In this document: in pieces, positions 52,384 through 62,353 of the stretch
How the letters are laid out: each line of letters begins with the position of its first letter
Numbering within the stretch: the first letter of the stretch is position 1
Assembly: GCA_965220305.1 (NCBI GenBank)
Contig: OZ244817.1
Coordinates: 4,278,001-4,342,000 of the forward strand
DNA length: 64,000 nt
Direction: 5' to 3'
Source: G965220305 sp965220305
GTDB taxonomy: Bacteria > Chloroflexota > Dehalococcoidia > Lucifugimonadales > UBA3495
Translations under genes and position numbers: made by a program
The notes under the pieces: generated by a model
What the model was told of the DNA's origin: nothing
The model's database searches: none
What the model saw: the letters and a program-made list of their open reading frames with translations, nothing else

Positions 52384-52830
52384 GCCGCTCGTTGGGATAC
52401 CTGAGCCGGTGGTGGGATGACTGAATCGCACTATCGAGATCCTGCGGAGGATACCGGCTGGGAGGTCGCAGGCTGATGATGGAGCCGCGGCCTGCATCGC
52501 GCACAAGACCGAGGTCGGAAACCACTTTAACGACCATGAAAGTAGCAGCACCGGCGGGTTTAGCCGTCAATTCATATCTAAGAGTGCTACTTGGTGGGCC
52601 GTGCGGTACTCGATCCTCCAGCCTCCTGCGTGTAAAGCAGGGGCTCTAGCCACCTAAGCTAACCGACCTTGAGGCCCCGGTGACTCCCCTTTCGATAGTC
52701 ACTATGGCATCACCGGACATCCTACAGTTTGGATGTTGCATGGGCTGTGCTCAAGGCCCTTCGGCGATGCTATACTGGGCGGCAACCCATCAAGATGCGT
52801 TCGCTGGGGCGGTCCGTCAGGAGGGGCATC
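52384..52830. other. Intergenic region containing tRNA-Val remnant
   Basis: 447 bp between the LLM and GMC genes. Apart from the degenerate tRNA at 52592-52668 (minus), nothing gene-like is seen. AGGAGGGG at 52820-52827 is the ribosome site of the next gene. Confidence 0.5.
52592..52668 (-). tRNA. tRNA-Val(TAC)-like, degenerate (possible pseudo-tRNA)
   Basis: On the minus strand the D arm (GCTT/GAGC), a perfect 5-bp anticodon stem CCTGC/GCAGG with loop TTTACAC (anticodon TAC) and an encoded CCA end are present. However, only two of five T-stem pairs form (GGAGG against ACCGC), the T loop reads ATCGAGT, and the acceptor stem has two mismatches (GGTCGGT against ACGGCCC). It looks like a decaying valine tRNA copy rather than the main gene. 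Confidence 0.55.
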
Positions 52831-54363
52831 ATGAAATACGACGTGATAGTGGTTGGCGCAGGCTCCTCAGGCTGCGCCTTGGCAACCAGACTATCCGAAG
52901 ACCCCAACAGGTCGGTACTGCTGCTGGAGGCGGGCCCCGACTTTCCCGACGCAACCTACCTGCCCAATGAACTCCGCGACGGGCTCAGTACCGCCGGATC
53001 GGCTGAGAACTCCGCCTTCAATTGGTCGTACTCGGGCCAACTGGCGCCCAGCCACTCCGAACTGACGCCAATCCCCCGGGGCAAGGTTGTCGGCGGCTCC
53101 AGCGCCATCAACGGCCAGTCCTTCATTCGCGGCCTCCCCGAAGACTTCGACGGTTGGGCGTCGTTGGGGAACGATGAGTGGTCCTTCATCAAGGTGCTGC
53201 CCTATTTCCGCCAAATCGAAAACGACCTGGACGTGCGGGACGACTTTCACGGCTCCGGAGGTCCCATTGAGCTACGCCGCCACAAACGGGAAGACGAACA
53301 GCCGGTGCAGCGAGCATTCTATGGCGCTTGCGTGGCCGCCGGGTTCCCCGAAGACCCGGACGTAAACCACCCGGACAGCTCTGGCGTAGGGCTCATGCCA
53401 AAGAATACTACCGACGGCGTCCGCATGAGCATGACGCTGACCCACCTCAACCCCAACCGCCACCGGCTAAACCTGACCATCAGGCCCAACGCCCAAGCCC
53501 TTCGACTATTGTTTGAAGGCCACCGGGCTACGGGCGTAGAGGTGGAGAGCGGCGGAGAACGGTTCGTGGTGCAGGGGGAGGAGATCGTCCTCAGCGGCGG
53601 CGCCGTGGCCTCTCCCCATTTGCTCATGCTGTCCGGGGTGGGCCCGGCGGACCATCTCCGGGAATTTGGCATCCCGGTGGTGCACGACCTGCCCGGCGTT
53701 GGGCAAAATTTGCGGGACCATCCCGGAGCTAGGGTGTCCCTTCGAGTCAAAGACGACGTGGCCTTGGACCCCAACGGCCCATGGACTAACCTCACCCTCC
53801 GTTACACTGCCACCGGCTCCCAAACCCGGAACGACATAATGATCAGTCAAGCCTATCCTGCCGGACCGCCCTACGGCGACGTGTCGGCAGATGACGACTT
53901 CCGAATTACATGCTCCTTGGAACTTCCCAAGGGGGCGGGGGAGTTGAGGCTGGCCTCAGCCGACCCGCAGGTATACCCGGTGTTGGACTACCGTTATCTG
54001 GAAGACCCTTGGGACCGGGAACGGCTGCGGGAAGGCGTTAGATTGTGTGTGCGCCTCTTGGAGCACCCGACATATCAACCTTTAATCAAGGAGATGATCA
54101 ACATCTCCCCTGAAGACTTGGGCAGCGACGAAACGTTGGACGCGTGGCTGGTGGAAAACTTGACCACCGCAATCCACATGTCCGGCACTTGCAAAATGGG
54201 CCCTGCCTCGGATCCCATGGCGGTGGTGGACCAATACTGTAGGGTCCACGGCCTGGAAGGACTGCGCGTGGTAGACACCTCGGTTATGCCCGACGTTGTC
54301 CGTGCCAACACCAACGCCACGGCTATTATGATTGGCGAACGGGTCGCAGACTGGTTTAATTAG
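52831..54363 (+). CDS. GMC-family FAD oxidoreductase (choline dehydrogenase-like)
   Basis: 510 residues from ATG 52831 behind GAGGGG; the open frame begins at 52729 but the Rossmann motif KYDVIVVGAGSSGCALATRL fixes the start. PRGKVVGGSSAINGQSFIRG, LSGGAVASPHLLMLSGVGP, IHMSGTCKMG with the active-site His, and RANTNATAIMIGE with Asn are all present. It ends 12 bp before the haloacid dehalogenase-like gene, so the two are co-transcribed. Confidence 0.93.
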   Translation: MKYDVIVVGAGSSGCALATRLSEDPNRSVLLLEAGPDFPDATYLPNELRDGLSTAGSAENSAFNWSYSGQLAPSHSELTPIPRGKVVGGSSAINGQSFIRGLPEDFDGWASLGNDEWSFIKVLPYFRQIENDLDVRDDFHGSGGPIELRRHKREDEQPVQRAFYGACVAAGFPEDPDVNHPDSSGVGLMPKNTTDGVRMSMTLTHLNPNRHRLNLTIRPNAQALRLLFEGHRATGVEVESGGERFVVQGEEIVLSGGAVASPHLLMLSGVGPADHLREFGIPVVHDLPGVGQNLRDHPGARVSLRVKDDVALDPNGPWTNLTLRYTATGSQTRNDIMISQAYPAGPPYGDVSADDDFRITCSLELPKGAGELRLASADPQVYPVLDYRYLEDPWDRERLREGVRLCVRLLEHPTYQPLIKEMINISPEDLGSDETLDAWLVENLTTAIHMSGTCKMGPASDPMAVVDQYCRVHGLEGLRVVDTSVMPDVVRANTNATAIMIGERVADWFN

Positions 54364-54375
54364 GAGAGTTATTGC

Positions 54376-55080
54376 ATGGCCGACGGGTCCCTTGCTCGCG
54401 TGAACTACCTTACCTTCGACATCTTCGGCACCGTCATGGACCTAACCGGCAGCCTGGCCGGTCCCGCCGGAGACTTCCTGGCGGCCCACGGCGCCCAGAT
54501 GACGGGCCAGGCCTTTTACGCCGATTGGCGGGAACGGCAGCGCATTGAGCAGTACCAGGATAACCTGTTGATGCTGGGACACAGCGGCTACCTTGAGACT
54601 TGCCGCAGGGCCTTCGTTTACTGCCTGAAGAAGCACAACGTTAGCTACACTACCGGCGCGGTCCAAGAGTTTATGAAGGTTTACAAGGAGTTGCAGCCTT
54701 ACGACGACGCCATTGAAGGGCTGCGGTCGTTGGCGGGGCGCTACAAGCTGGTTGCTCTTTCCAACGGGGAACAGTGGTACTTGGAGGAGTTGCTGGGCAA
54801 CAACGTCCCGATAACGTTCGACGCCATAATATCCGTGGACCAAGTTGGCGCATTCAAACCCTCTCCGGGGATATACCGCAAAGCGATACAACGGCTGGGA
54901 TGCGAGCCCGGGGAGATCATGATGGTCGCCGCGCACGCTTTCGATATCCTGGGCGCCCAAGCCTGCGGCTTCAAAGCGGCCTACGTCAACCGGTACAATC
55001 TTCCCACGGAAGACTCGGAATACCAGCCCGACATCATCGTGGACGACTTCATCGAGTTAGCCGTCAAGCTCTTGACGTAA
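54376..55080 (+). CDS. Haloacid dehalogenase type II-like HAD hydrolase
   Basis: 234 residues. HAD motif I YLTFDIFGTVMDL with the nucleophile Asp, Arg/helical cap region, motif II ALSNGEQWY, Lys in GAFKPSPGIY and the type II block MMVAAHAFDILGAQACGF with NRYN. This is the (S)-2-haloacid dehalogenase layout (conserved His-Ala-Phe-Asp). It could hydrolyse C-halogen bonds of 2-haloacids, though many relatives act on other substrates. Operon with the upstream GMC enzyme. Confidence 0.87.
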   Translation: MADGSLARVNYLTFDIFGTVMDLTGSLAGPAGDFLAAHGAQMTGQAFYADWRERQRIEQYQDNLLMLGHSGYLETCRRAFVYCLKKHNVSYTTGAVQEFMKVYKELQPYDDAIEGLRSLAGRYKLVALSNGEQWYLEELLGNNVPITFDAIISVDQVGAFKPSPGIYRKAIQRLGCEPGEIMMVAAHAFDILGAQACGFKAAYVNRYNLPTEDSEYQPDIIVDDFIELAVKLLT

Positions 55081-55261
55081 ACGAAGGGTAGTAGGAGCGT
55101 ACCGGCTGGGAATTGGTCTCTACCGCCGAGTCATCGGATCCCTTGGCGACCGCTGCTGATAGTATGCTATGTTACGGTTCAAATTTACTTGGGATAGTCC
55201 CGCCCCGTTTTACGCAAGCTTCCTTCTCCCTTGCCTAAAATCAACTGAAGGAGTCGCAAAA

Positions 55262-55846
55262 GTGACCACAAGTCCCATCGACCCCAACCGTTTACTTCTG
55301 ACCGGCGAGAACCCCTACATCCGGCTTAGCGAGACCGACGACGGCCCTACCACTACCGACGCCAGCTTTTGGCGCATCCTGTTCTCGCCCGGTGGCCCGG
55401 GCCACGTACTCTTCCTGCAAAGCGAACTGACCGGCAACGAACCTAGGATTTACACCGACAACATCCAAATGACCCGGTGGCTGCAAGGTGAGATTCAAGG
55501 CCGGATCAACCCTACCTTCGGCAACCTGGAAATCCCGGCCCGGGAAGCGTCTTTCGGCAGCGCCGGAGACCTGAGGTCTTACTGGACCGAGAACGTGAAC
55601 GCCCTCGGCCAAGAGATTGCGCTGACCTGGTACGACTTGGGGGAGCCCTTCATGAGCCACACCTTCCCCGGCAACAATCCGGCGCGTCCCCACGGGGTGG
55701 CTACGGTGTTGATACCGGCCAACGGGGCTCGGCTCACCATCAACGGGGACTTCGCCAAGGGCAGGCCCTTTCCCCGCCAACGCGACGCCCGGGCCCACAG
55801 CACCTGCGCCCTAGCCTTCTCCGAGTCTTGGACGCTCCCCTACTAG
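55262..55846 (+). CDS. Conserved-looking protein of unknown function
   Basis: 194 residues from GTG 55262, chosen because GAAGGAG lies 8 bases upstream; the frame extends to ATG 55169 without a ribosome site. It begins TSPIDPNRLLLTGENPYIRL and contains RILFSPGGPGHVLFLQSELT and TWYDLGEPFMSHTFPGNN, suggesting a beta-rich single domain. No signal peptide or TM segment. Not recognised. It follows the dehalogenase-like gene by about 180 bp on the same strand. Confidence 0.6.
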   Translation: MTTSPIDPNRLLLTGENPYIRLSETDDGPTTTDASFWRILFSPGGPGHVLFLQSELTGNEPRIYTDNIQMTRWLQGEIQGRINPTFGNLEIPAREASFGSAGDLRSYWTENVNALGQEIALTWYDLGEPFMSHTFPGNNPARPHGVATVLIPANGARLTINGDFAKGRPFPRQRDARAHSTCALAFSESWTLPY

Positions 55847-56240
55847 ACAGCGGTCGCGGATTCGTTTAACGGGCTCCGGTGATCCCCAGCGCCGTTTCCC
55901 AGGCCTGCTGCATGGCCGCGTCTTGGGTCCAAGGCTGCGTTACCACCGAGACCCGGGCATCCCGTTAAGGGCGCTCCAAGGGGAAGCGCTTCAGCATGGC
56001 GCGGACGCCGCAAATGGCGACTTCAGACCCCGCGCTCCGCTCTGGGTGACAATCGAAAGACCCTGGGATGCGGTGCCCGTTTTGTAACCCAATGCCGGAC
56101 AGTTCTCCGCCCTGGGTAGATGTCAACTCCCGCGGGCCACTGACCAAAGTCCGAATATCATCTGGCGCCTCTCAATCGAGCGCATGTATAATTCGGCTGC
56201 CCCGCCGATCTGAGAAGACTTCTGACAGGAATCCCCTCCG
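55847..56240. other. Intergenic region with repeat words and promoter
   Basis: 394 bp. The stretch 56023-56060 shares words with 16216-16280 (a dispersed repeat). A consensus TATAAT preceded by TG lies at 56187-56192. No gene is visible. Confidence 0.4.
56185..56192 (+). promoter_or_regulatory. Extended -10 promoter of the surface-protein gene
   Basis: ATGTATAAT contains a perfect TATAAT (56187-56192) with TG in front; no good -35 box. The start codon is at 56241. Confidence 0.4.
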
Positions 56241-59200
56241 ATGCAGCGCGCCATCAGAATTTCGTTACCCGGCCTCTTCTCGCCGTCGCCGGGCGTGGTC
56301 CTGGCCGATGGCCCGCCGCGCGGTGGCGCCGGTCCGCCTTCCGGCAAGGGCGACTCCAAGATAAGCCCGTTACTTCGAGGGCTAATCCGAGAAGCTGACA
56401 CGCCGGCTACAGGCATGAAGCGCGGCCCCCTGGACCAGACGCGAAGCGTGGACTCCAAGACTCCCCGGTCTGACACTCTGCTGAGACCGGAAGAAGACGC
56501 CCCCAAGTTCGCCGCCCTTTCAGAACGTCCAAAGTCAGGGGTGATACGGTTTGACAATTCGGGGAATGTCCAGGTCTACGTATACGCCAACACGACTGGA
56601 GAGGGCGAACTCGCGGTCCTGAAAAGCCGGGGAGTTATCGTCGATCTCGTTAACGAAGAAGAGGGCATCGTTCAGGGCTGGGTGCTACCCGAGAACCTGG
56701 ACGCCGTCGCCGACACCGGCCAGCTTGCTGCCGTCACCATCACCGTGGACTCAACGGGCGACGGCAGCGACACCAACGACGGTGTATGCGACGACGGGAA
56801 TGGCGTCTGCACCCTGCGGGCCGCCATCCAGCAGACCAACTCCGCATCGGGCGGAATTATCGAATTTGATATTGCCGGGACTACTCCCCACACCATCCAA
56901 CCGGGATCGGCCCTCCCGGATGTCACGGGCGCGGTGAATATCGACGGACAAAGCCAAGCGCCGTCCTCCGACGGCTCCATGACCGCCCTCGTCCAGGTGG
57001 AGATAGACGGCACCAACGCCGGCGCCGGGGTGGACGGGCTCACCTTTTCCGGGACCGCCGGAGGGCTTCGCGGTCTGGCTATCAAAAGGTTCGACGGCGA
57101 CGGGGTTGTTTTGGAATCGACGGGGGCCAAGGCCGTCGAGGACAACCTGATTGGGACCGACACCACCGGGGCCGTCGACCAAGGCAACGGCGGCGCGGGC
57201 ATCTCCGTATCCACTTCCGACAACTCCATTTTTCGGAACGTCGTTTCGGGCAACGGCTCCCACGGCATCAGTCTGGGGCCTCCACCCGGGGAACGTCCGT
57301 ATCGGGCAACTACATCGATACCAACGCCGCCGGGACTGCCGACCTGGGCAACGACAGTACCGGCGTGAACGTCGACGGCGCGCCGGACATCCTGATAGCA
57401 GAGAACATCATATCCGGCAACGCCTCCCACGGCGTCAGCATCTCTGAGGCCGGGGCTGTCGGTGCGAACGTCCTCGATAACTTCATTGGGGCCGACGCCA
57501 CCGGAGCGGTGGACCTGGGCAATGATGGTGCGGGCATCTCCATCGCGGGCGCAGCCAACGCCTTTTTGGTGGGAAACGCGCTACACGGCAACGGCACCCA
57601 CGGTATCACCGTCTCCGGCGTTGCTGCCGAGAGCATTATCGGGGTCAACTTCATAACTGACAACGGCTCCGACGGCGTCCGTCTCAACGGGAGCGGTGTT
57701 TCGTCCACCCTGGTCCGGCTTAACTTGATAGGCACCGATGCAGACGGGGACACCGACCTGGGCAACGGCGGCTCCGGCGTCCACATTCGCAACGGCTCCT
57801 CCGACAACCTAGTGGACAAAAAAACCATCGCCTTCAGCGGCGGCGGCGGCGTGACCATCGTATCGGCCACAGCCAGCGGGAACACGGTGTGGGAGAACGC
57901 TATCTGCTCCAACGCCGGCCTGGGCATAGACCTGGCCCCCGACGGCGTCACCGCCAACGATGCGGGCGACGTCGATACCGGCTCCAACAACCTGCAGAAT
58001 TTCCTGGTGCTGTCCGCCGCCGCCAGAAACGAAACTGAAATCGGCGTGTACGGCGACCTCAACGCTAGCCCCAACGCCGGGTACGTAATAGACTTCTATT
58101 CAAACTCGGTGTGTGATGTTTCGGGCAACGGAGAGGGGAAAGCCTGGTTCGGTTATGCAATCGCATTCACCGACGCCACCGGGGAGGCCAGCATCAGCGG
58201 CTCTTTCCCGGCGACGGAGTTGGTGGGGAGTTTCATCACCGCCGCCGCGACCGCTAATCCCAATTTAGACGGCAGCACCTCCGAGTTTTCCGCCTGCGTG
58301 GAGGCGGCCACCCTGCCGGACCTGGAATTGCCCGAAGGGGTCAGCGTCGATAAGGGAGACACAGCAGAGTATGAAGTGACCCTGGCGGAACAGCCCTCGG
58401 CTAATGCGACGGTGTTCTTGGTAAGCGTCGATACAGGCGTGGCTACGGTAGCTGCCTCCTCACTTCCCTTCGCCGTGGACAACTGGGACACGGCCCACTC
58501 GGTGACGGTCAACGGCGTGGACGACGACGACGCGTCGGACCAGGGACTGGTCCTTGTTCACTCGGCTACCTTCGACGGGGAAGAACACGTCCTGGGTCGG
58601 CTCCTAATCATCATCATCGTGAATGATGACGACCTGCCCCAGTTGACCCTATCAGATGAGAGCGTGAGCGTGGACGAAGGGGCCACCGATACCTACACGG
58701 TGGTCTTGGCGGCCCAGCCCACCGCCGACGCCGACGCGGCGACGGTCTCTCCAGACACGTTAACTTTTACCACCACCGACTGAGGCACCGCCAGCACGGT
58801 CGCGGTGAGAGGAATGGACGACGACGATGGAGCGGAAGAGGCCGTTGAAATCACCCACATTGCCAGCATCGGTGGCGAGGACTACCTGTTGGGCTAATTA
58901 TTCGTCTCCGTTTCCGATGATGATACGGCCCCCCACTTCTTCGAGGGCGCAATCGCCGCCCGCTCCATCGTCGAAAACTCCACGCCGAGGACGGATGCCG
59001 GAGCGCCGGTCACGGCGCTGGACCCTGACGGCGGCGCTCTCACCTACAGCCTCTCCGGGACGGATGCGGGTTTCTTCGGCATCGACAGCGCCAACGGTCA
59101 GATTTACGTATCTGCGGGGGCTGTTCTGGACTACGAGACACCCAGCGATGCCGACACCAGCAACGACTACGAGGTCACCGTCACCGTGACCGACGCCGCC

Positions 59201-59815
59201 AACGAGACCGACTCCATAGATGTAACCATCTCGGTGCTGAACGACCCCGAGGGCACCTAATGGACGGGCACTATCACCCTGGCTACCGTCGCGGGCTCGG
59301 TGGCAGCCGGTGACCGTACTGGCTCCGCTATCACGCCCCAGCGGTTTGAGTTCCAGGGGACGAGCCTGAGAGTGAAGAACGTCATTCTCAACCCAGCGAC
59401 CGGAAAGTTGGACTTCTGCTTTAACAACGACCAGTCCAGTGATGTGGATACCAACTGGAATCTGGTGGTGGGGAGTACCTCCCTGTCCTTCACCGACGCC
59501 AGCTTGAGAATCAATAGCGTTCTGGGAGACTGCTACGTTTGGGACTCTACGGGCCTGACCTGGACGGACGGCGACATGGTATCCCTGGAAATACAGGACG
59601 GCCCCAGTGAGTACACCAACCTCATCCCCCCGGCCCCGCCCCAGGCGGTCGCCATCGGGGTCGACGGCAGCAACCCCAACACCGGACTGGCTGTCACCTG
59701 GACCCTGCCAGACAACACGGGCCGCCCGCCGATCACCGACTACGACATCCGGCACCGTCCCGACGGGACTTCCGAAACTGCCGGGACGGGTCGCCGGGTA
59801 TTGACTCGGGCCTGA
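56241..59815 (+). pseudogene. Large CSLREA/beta-helix/Calx-beta/cadherin/Fn3 surface protein, broken
   Basis: About 1190 codons that read as one protein only if a frameshift and three stops are bridged. Frame 56241 carries a signal-like start, a CSLREA-type motif (VCDDGNGVCTLRAAIQQTN, about 56780-56842) and the first right-handed beta-helix repeat (NLIGTDTTGAVDQGNGGAG). Near 57270 the frame shifts by -1 and repeats continue (NFIGADATGAVDLGNDGAG; NLIGTDADGDTDLGNGGSG), then two Calx-beta-like domains, a cadherin-like domain (59000-59255) and a fibronectin-III-like end. In-frame stops are TGA 58781-58783, TAA 58895-58897 and TAA 59258-59260. Probably a decayed secreted adhesin. Confidence 0.8.
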
Positions 59816-59825
59816 TTGCGGGACC

Positions 59826-60180
59826 GGACAGGCTCTTCGCCGGAGTGACGGTAAGCTCGTTGCCTATTTGCGATTGCCCTAAAAGGGAAGGACACTTCAA
59901 CTACGCCTTCAAGATATACGGCGCATAGTTGGCTTGGCCCTTCGCTATCAGAGAGTAAGAGGGGGTTGTTGTTGTCGCTGGCTCTTGTTGCGATACCCTC
60001 TTCTTGGTCAGGTCTTATCCGAGGCGCTGCACGGGTGGCTGCTGGGAGAAGTCCCTGTCCTGGTTGGCAAACTGACGCCTCGGGCCAACTTGGGACGTGT
60101 CCCGGACTTGGGTGTGGCCGTCCGGCTAGGGAATTACGAAGTCACTACCAGGACAACGGTCTGGTTATCAGCGCCGACAA
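59826..60180 (+). repeat. Repeat R, copy B (uninterrupted)
   Basis: Collinear with 46888-46944 joined to 48456-48760, and lacking the MITE and IS: here GCGATTGCCCTAA runs directly into AAGGGAAGG. The coding frame seen in copy A is interrupted here by small indels, so this copy has decayed further. It records the empty target site. Confidence 0.75.
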
Positions 60181-60282
60181 GAGGGGAATTGGTCCGACCC
60201 TGCTCCAAGCGTAGAACAGGTGGGGGCGGCAATAGGACTACATCAAGGTCGCATCAACCAGGGGCTTGCAGAGGGAGAGTAT

Positions 60283-60360
60283 TGGTACCCCGGAAGGGCT
60301 TCGATCCCTTGATCTCCACCTTGAAAGGGTGGCGTCCTAACCTGGCTAGACGACCGGGGC
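60283..60360 (-). tRNA. tRNA-Glu (TTC)
   Basis: Minus strand: acceptor GCCCCGG/CCGGGGT (first pair G-T), D arm GTCTAGCCAGGTTAGGAC, anticodon stem CCACC/GGTGG with loop CTTTCAA (anticodon TTC), T arm AAGGG-ATCGAAG-CCCTT, and encoded CCA. All stems pair; it looks functional. Confidence 0.95.
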
Positions 60361-60380
60361 ACTAAAATATTGTACACCAA

Positions 60381-61412
60381 CTAGGGGTAGACGGCCAATG
60401 CGCCCAGGGCCGTGTCCTCCGGGAACTGGCACATAAGGTTCATATTCTGCACCGCCTGTCCCGCGGCCCCTTTTACCAGGTTGTCCAGGCAGCTAATGAC
60501 CATGAGACGCCCGGTGCGGCGGTCCACTGTGGGGTATACCAGGCAGTTGTTGTTGCCCAGGGTCTGCTTGGTCTGGGGTGGCTTGGCGGCGACTTTCACG
60601 AAGGACTCATTGGCGTAGAAGTCCTGGTACATCTCCCGTACCCGTTGTCCCGCATCCGGTCCTTCCCAGGGGCTGCCGCCCCGCAACGGGGCGTAGCAGG
60701 AACTCAGGATGCCCCGGGTCATGGGAATCAAGTGGGGGAGGAAGGTTATCCTGGGCGAGTCCCCGGCAACGTCCGCCAACTCCTGGGTAATTTCCGGCAA
60801 ATGGCGGTGCCCGTCCAGGCCGTAGGCGGAGACGTTCTCGTTGACCTCGGAATAGTGGGTGGTCATGTTCAGGCTGCGTCCCGCTCCCGACACCCCCGAC
60901 TTGCTGTCTATGATGATGTCCAGGTCGATAATCCCTTCCTTGATGGCCGGGGCCAGGGCCAGGATGGCGCTGGTTGGATAGCAGCCGGGGTTGGCAATCA
61001 GCCTGGCCGATTTTATCTCCTCCCGGCGCAACTCGGTAAGGCCGTAGACAGCCTCCTCCAGGTAGGTGGGGTCCGGGTGCGGTACGCCGTACCATTCCTC
61101 GTACTCGTCGGCCTTCTTCAATCGGAAATCGGCGCTGATGTCAATTACCTTGATGCCCTGCTTCAGCACTGGGATAGCCGCCTCGGCGCTGGCTACCTGG
61201 GGCAGGGCCGAGAACACCAGGTCCAGGCTCCCCTCCAGCTCCGGGGTGATGGTGAGGTCCAGATAGGAGAGGTGAGGGAATACGTCTCCCAGCTTCTGAC
61301 CGGCGGCGCTGCGGCCCGTTATCGACGTTATCTCAACTTCTGGGTGGTGGTGCAGGATGCGGGCCAGTTCCGAGCCCGAGTATCCGGTAACGTTGATGAT
61401 TCCCGCTTTCAC
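60381..61412 (-). CDS. argC: N-acetyl-gamma-glutamyl-phosphate reductase
   Basis: 343 residues from GTG 61412. Nucleotide-binding start IINVTGYSGSELARILHHHP, the active-site Cys in ANPGCYPTSA, DSKSGVSGAGR and the His in LPHLIPMTRGI define ArgC. It reduces N-acetylglutamyl phosphate with NADPH to the semialdehyde, third step of arginine synthesis. Its GTG overlaps the nth stop (GTGA, 4 bp), so the two are translationally coupled. No other arg gene is in the window. Confidence 0.95.
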   Translation of the reverse strand: MKAGIINVTGYSGSELARILHHHPEVEITSITGRSAAGQKLGDVFPHLSYLDLTITPELEGSLDLVFSALPQVASAEAAIPVLKQGIKVIDISADFRLKKADEYEEWYGVPHPDPTYLEEAVYGLTELRREEIKSARLIANPGCYPTSAILALAPAIKEGIIDLDIIIDSKSGVSGAGRSLNMTTHYSEVNENVSAYGLDGHRHLPEITQELADVAGDSPRITFLPHLIPMTRGILSSCYAPLRGGSPWEGPDAGQRVREMYQDFYANESFVKVAAKPPQTKQTLGNNNCLVYPTVDRRTGRLMVISCLDNLVKGAAGQAVQNMNLMCQFPEDTALGALAVYP

Positions 61413-62206
61413 TGTTTATTGTCCTCAACGGGTACAGAATGGGGTAGCTGCTGAAGGGGGCCGGGCCTTTCCCCGGACTGGGCCAGACTATCCGAAGCCT
61501 CATCCCCTGTCAAGGCCAGAAAGCCCTCCCGGGAGGGGCACCCAAAACCAACGATGCATTCCAGGCAGCGGGGCCGCTGCGCCTTGCACACCTGGCGTCC
61601 GTGGCTGATGAAGGCTACGTGAAAGGGGTACACCTGTTCCGGCTCCACCGCCGCCTCCAACAGGTCGTGGGCCTTATCCACCGTTACCTTGGGGCCTATC
61701 AGTCCCAGCCGCCGGCATACCCGGTATATGTGGGTGTCGATGGCCATGGCCGGCATCCCCAGGGCAAAGCTAAGGATAATTCCCGCCGACTTGGGGCCAA
61801 TGCCCGGCAGTTGTCTTAGCCAAGCCTTGGCCTCGTTAAGGGGCATTTCTGCCAGGAATGACAGGTCAAGAGACTGGTTGAGGTCCAGGATTCTGGTGAG
61901 CACCTCTTTGATGCGGGGCGCTTTAATCTTGGCCAACCCGCCGCGACTGATGGCGGCTTCGATCTCCGAAACTTCACCCTGGGCGACGGCTTCCAGGGAC
62001 CCGAAACGTTCCATCAACCCGCGAAAGGCCCGTTCCGAGTTGGTGTCGGAGGTGTGTTGGGACAGTATGGTAAAGACCAACTCGTGGGCTGGGTCCAGGC
62101 GTGGCTCTACCGGAAAGGGGCCGTACTGGTCGGACATGAGCCGGATGGCCTCGGAAATCCCGACGCTCGGCTCCATCTGTTCGGTGGGCTTAGTCTCTGT
62201 TGACAT
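61409..62206 (-). CDS. nth: Endonuclease III-like DNA glycosylase/AP lyase
   Basis: About 265 residues from ATG 62206 (the frame continues to 62317). HhH motif LPGIGPKSAGI with the catalytic Lys, the catalytic Asp in MAIDTHIYRV, and a [4Fe-4S] motif C-x6-C-x2-C-x5-C (CKAQRPRCLECIVGFGC). It removes oxidised pyrimidines and nicks the abasic site in base-excision repair. The C-terminal tail of about 45 residues beyond the cluster is longer than usual. Overlaps argC by 4 bp. Confidence 0.92.
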   Translation of the reverse strand: MSTETKPTEQMEPSVGISEAIRLMSDQYGPFPVEPRLDPAHELVFTILSQHTSDTNSERAFRGLMERFGSLEAVAQGEVSEIEAAISRGGLAKIKAPRIKEVLTRILDLNQSLDLSFLAEMPLNEAKAWLRQLPGIGPKSAGIILSFALGMPAMAIDTHIYRVCRRLGLIGPKVTVDKAHDLLEAAVEPEQVYPFHVAFISHGRQVCKAQRPRCLECIVGFGCPSREGFLALTGDEASDSLAQSGERPGPLQQLPHSVPVEDNKQ

Positions 62207-62353
62207 GGCTAATCCGGGCCCAAGGGTGCCGGCACTGGGTGGTTGGCGCCTGGGTTTTCTTCCCCGGGTGGCCCGACCAACTGGACTCCCGTCCAAGACC
62301 GGCCAGCCTGCGGTCAAGTGGGGCGCCCCGCAGCGCCAACGGTCTTGGGGTGG

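Noticed and set aside
56241..58783. Two or more separate genes in the surface-protein region.
   Set aside because: Repeat motifs run on across the frameshift and the stops, and the downstream pieces have no ribosome sites, so one broken gene explains them better.
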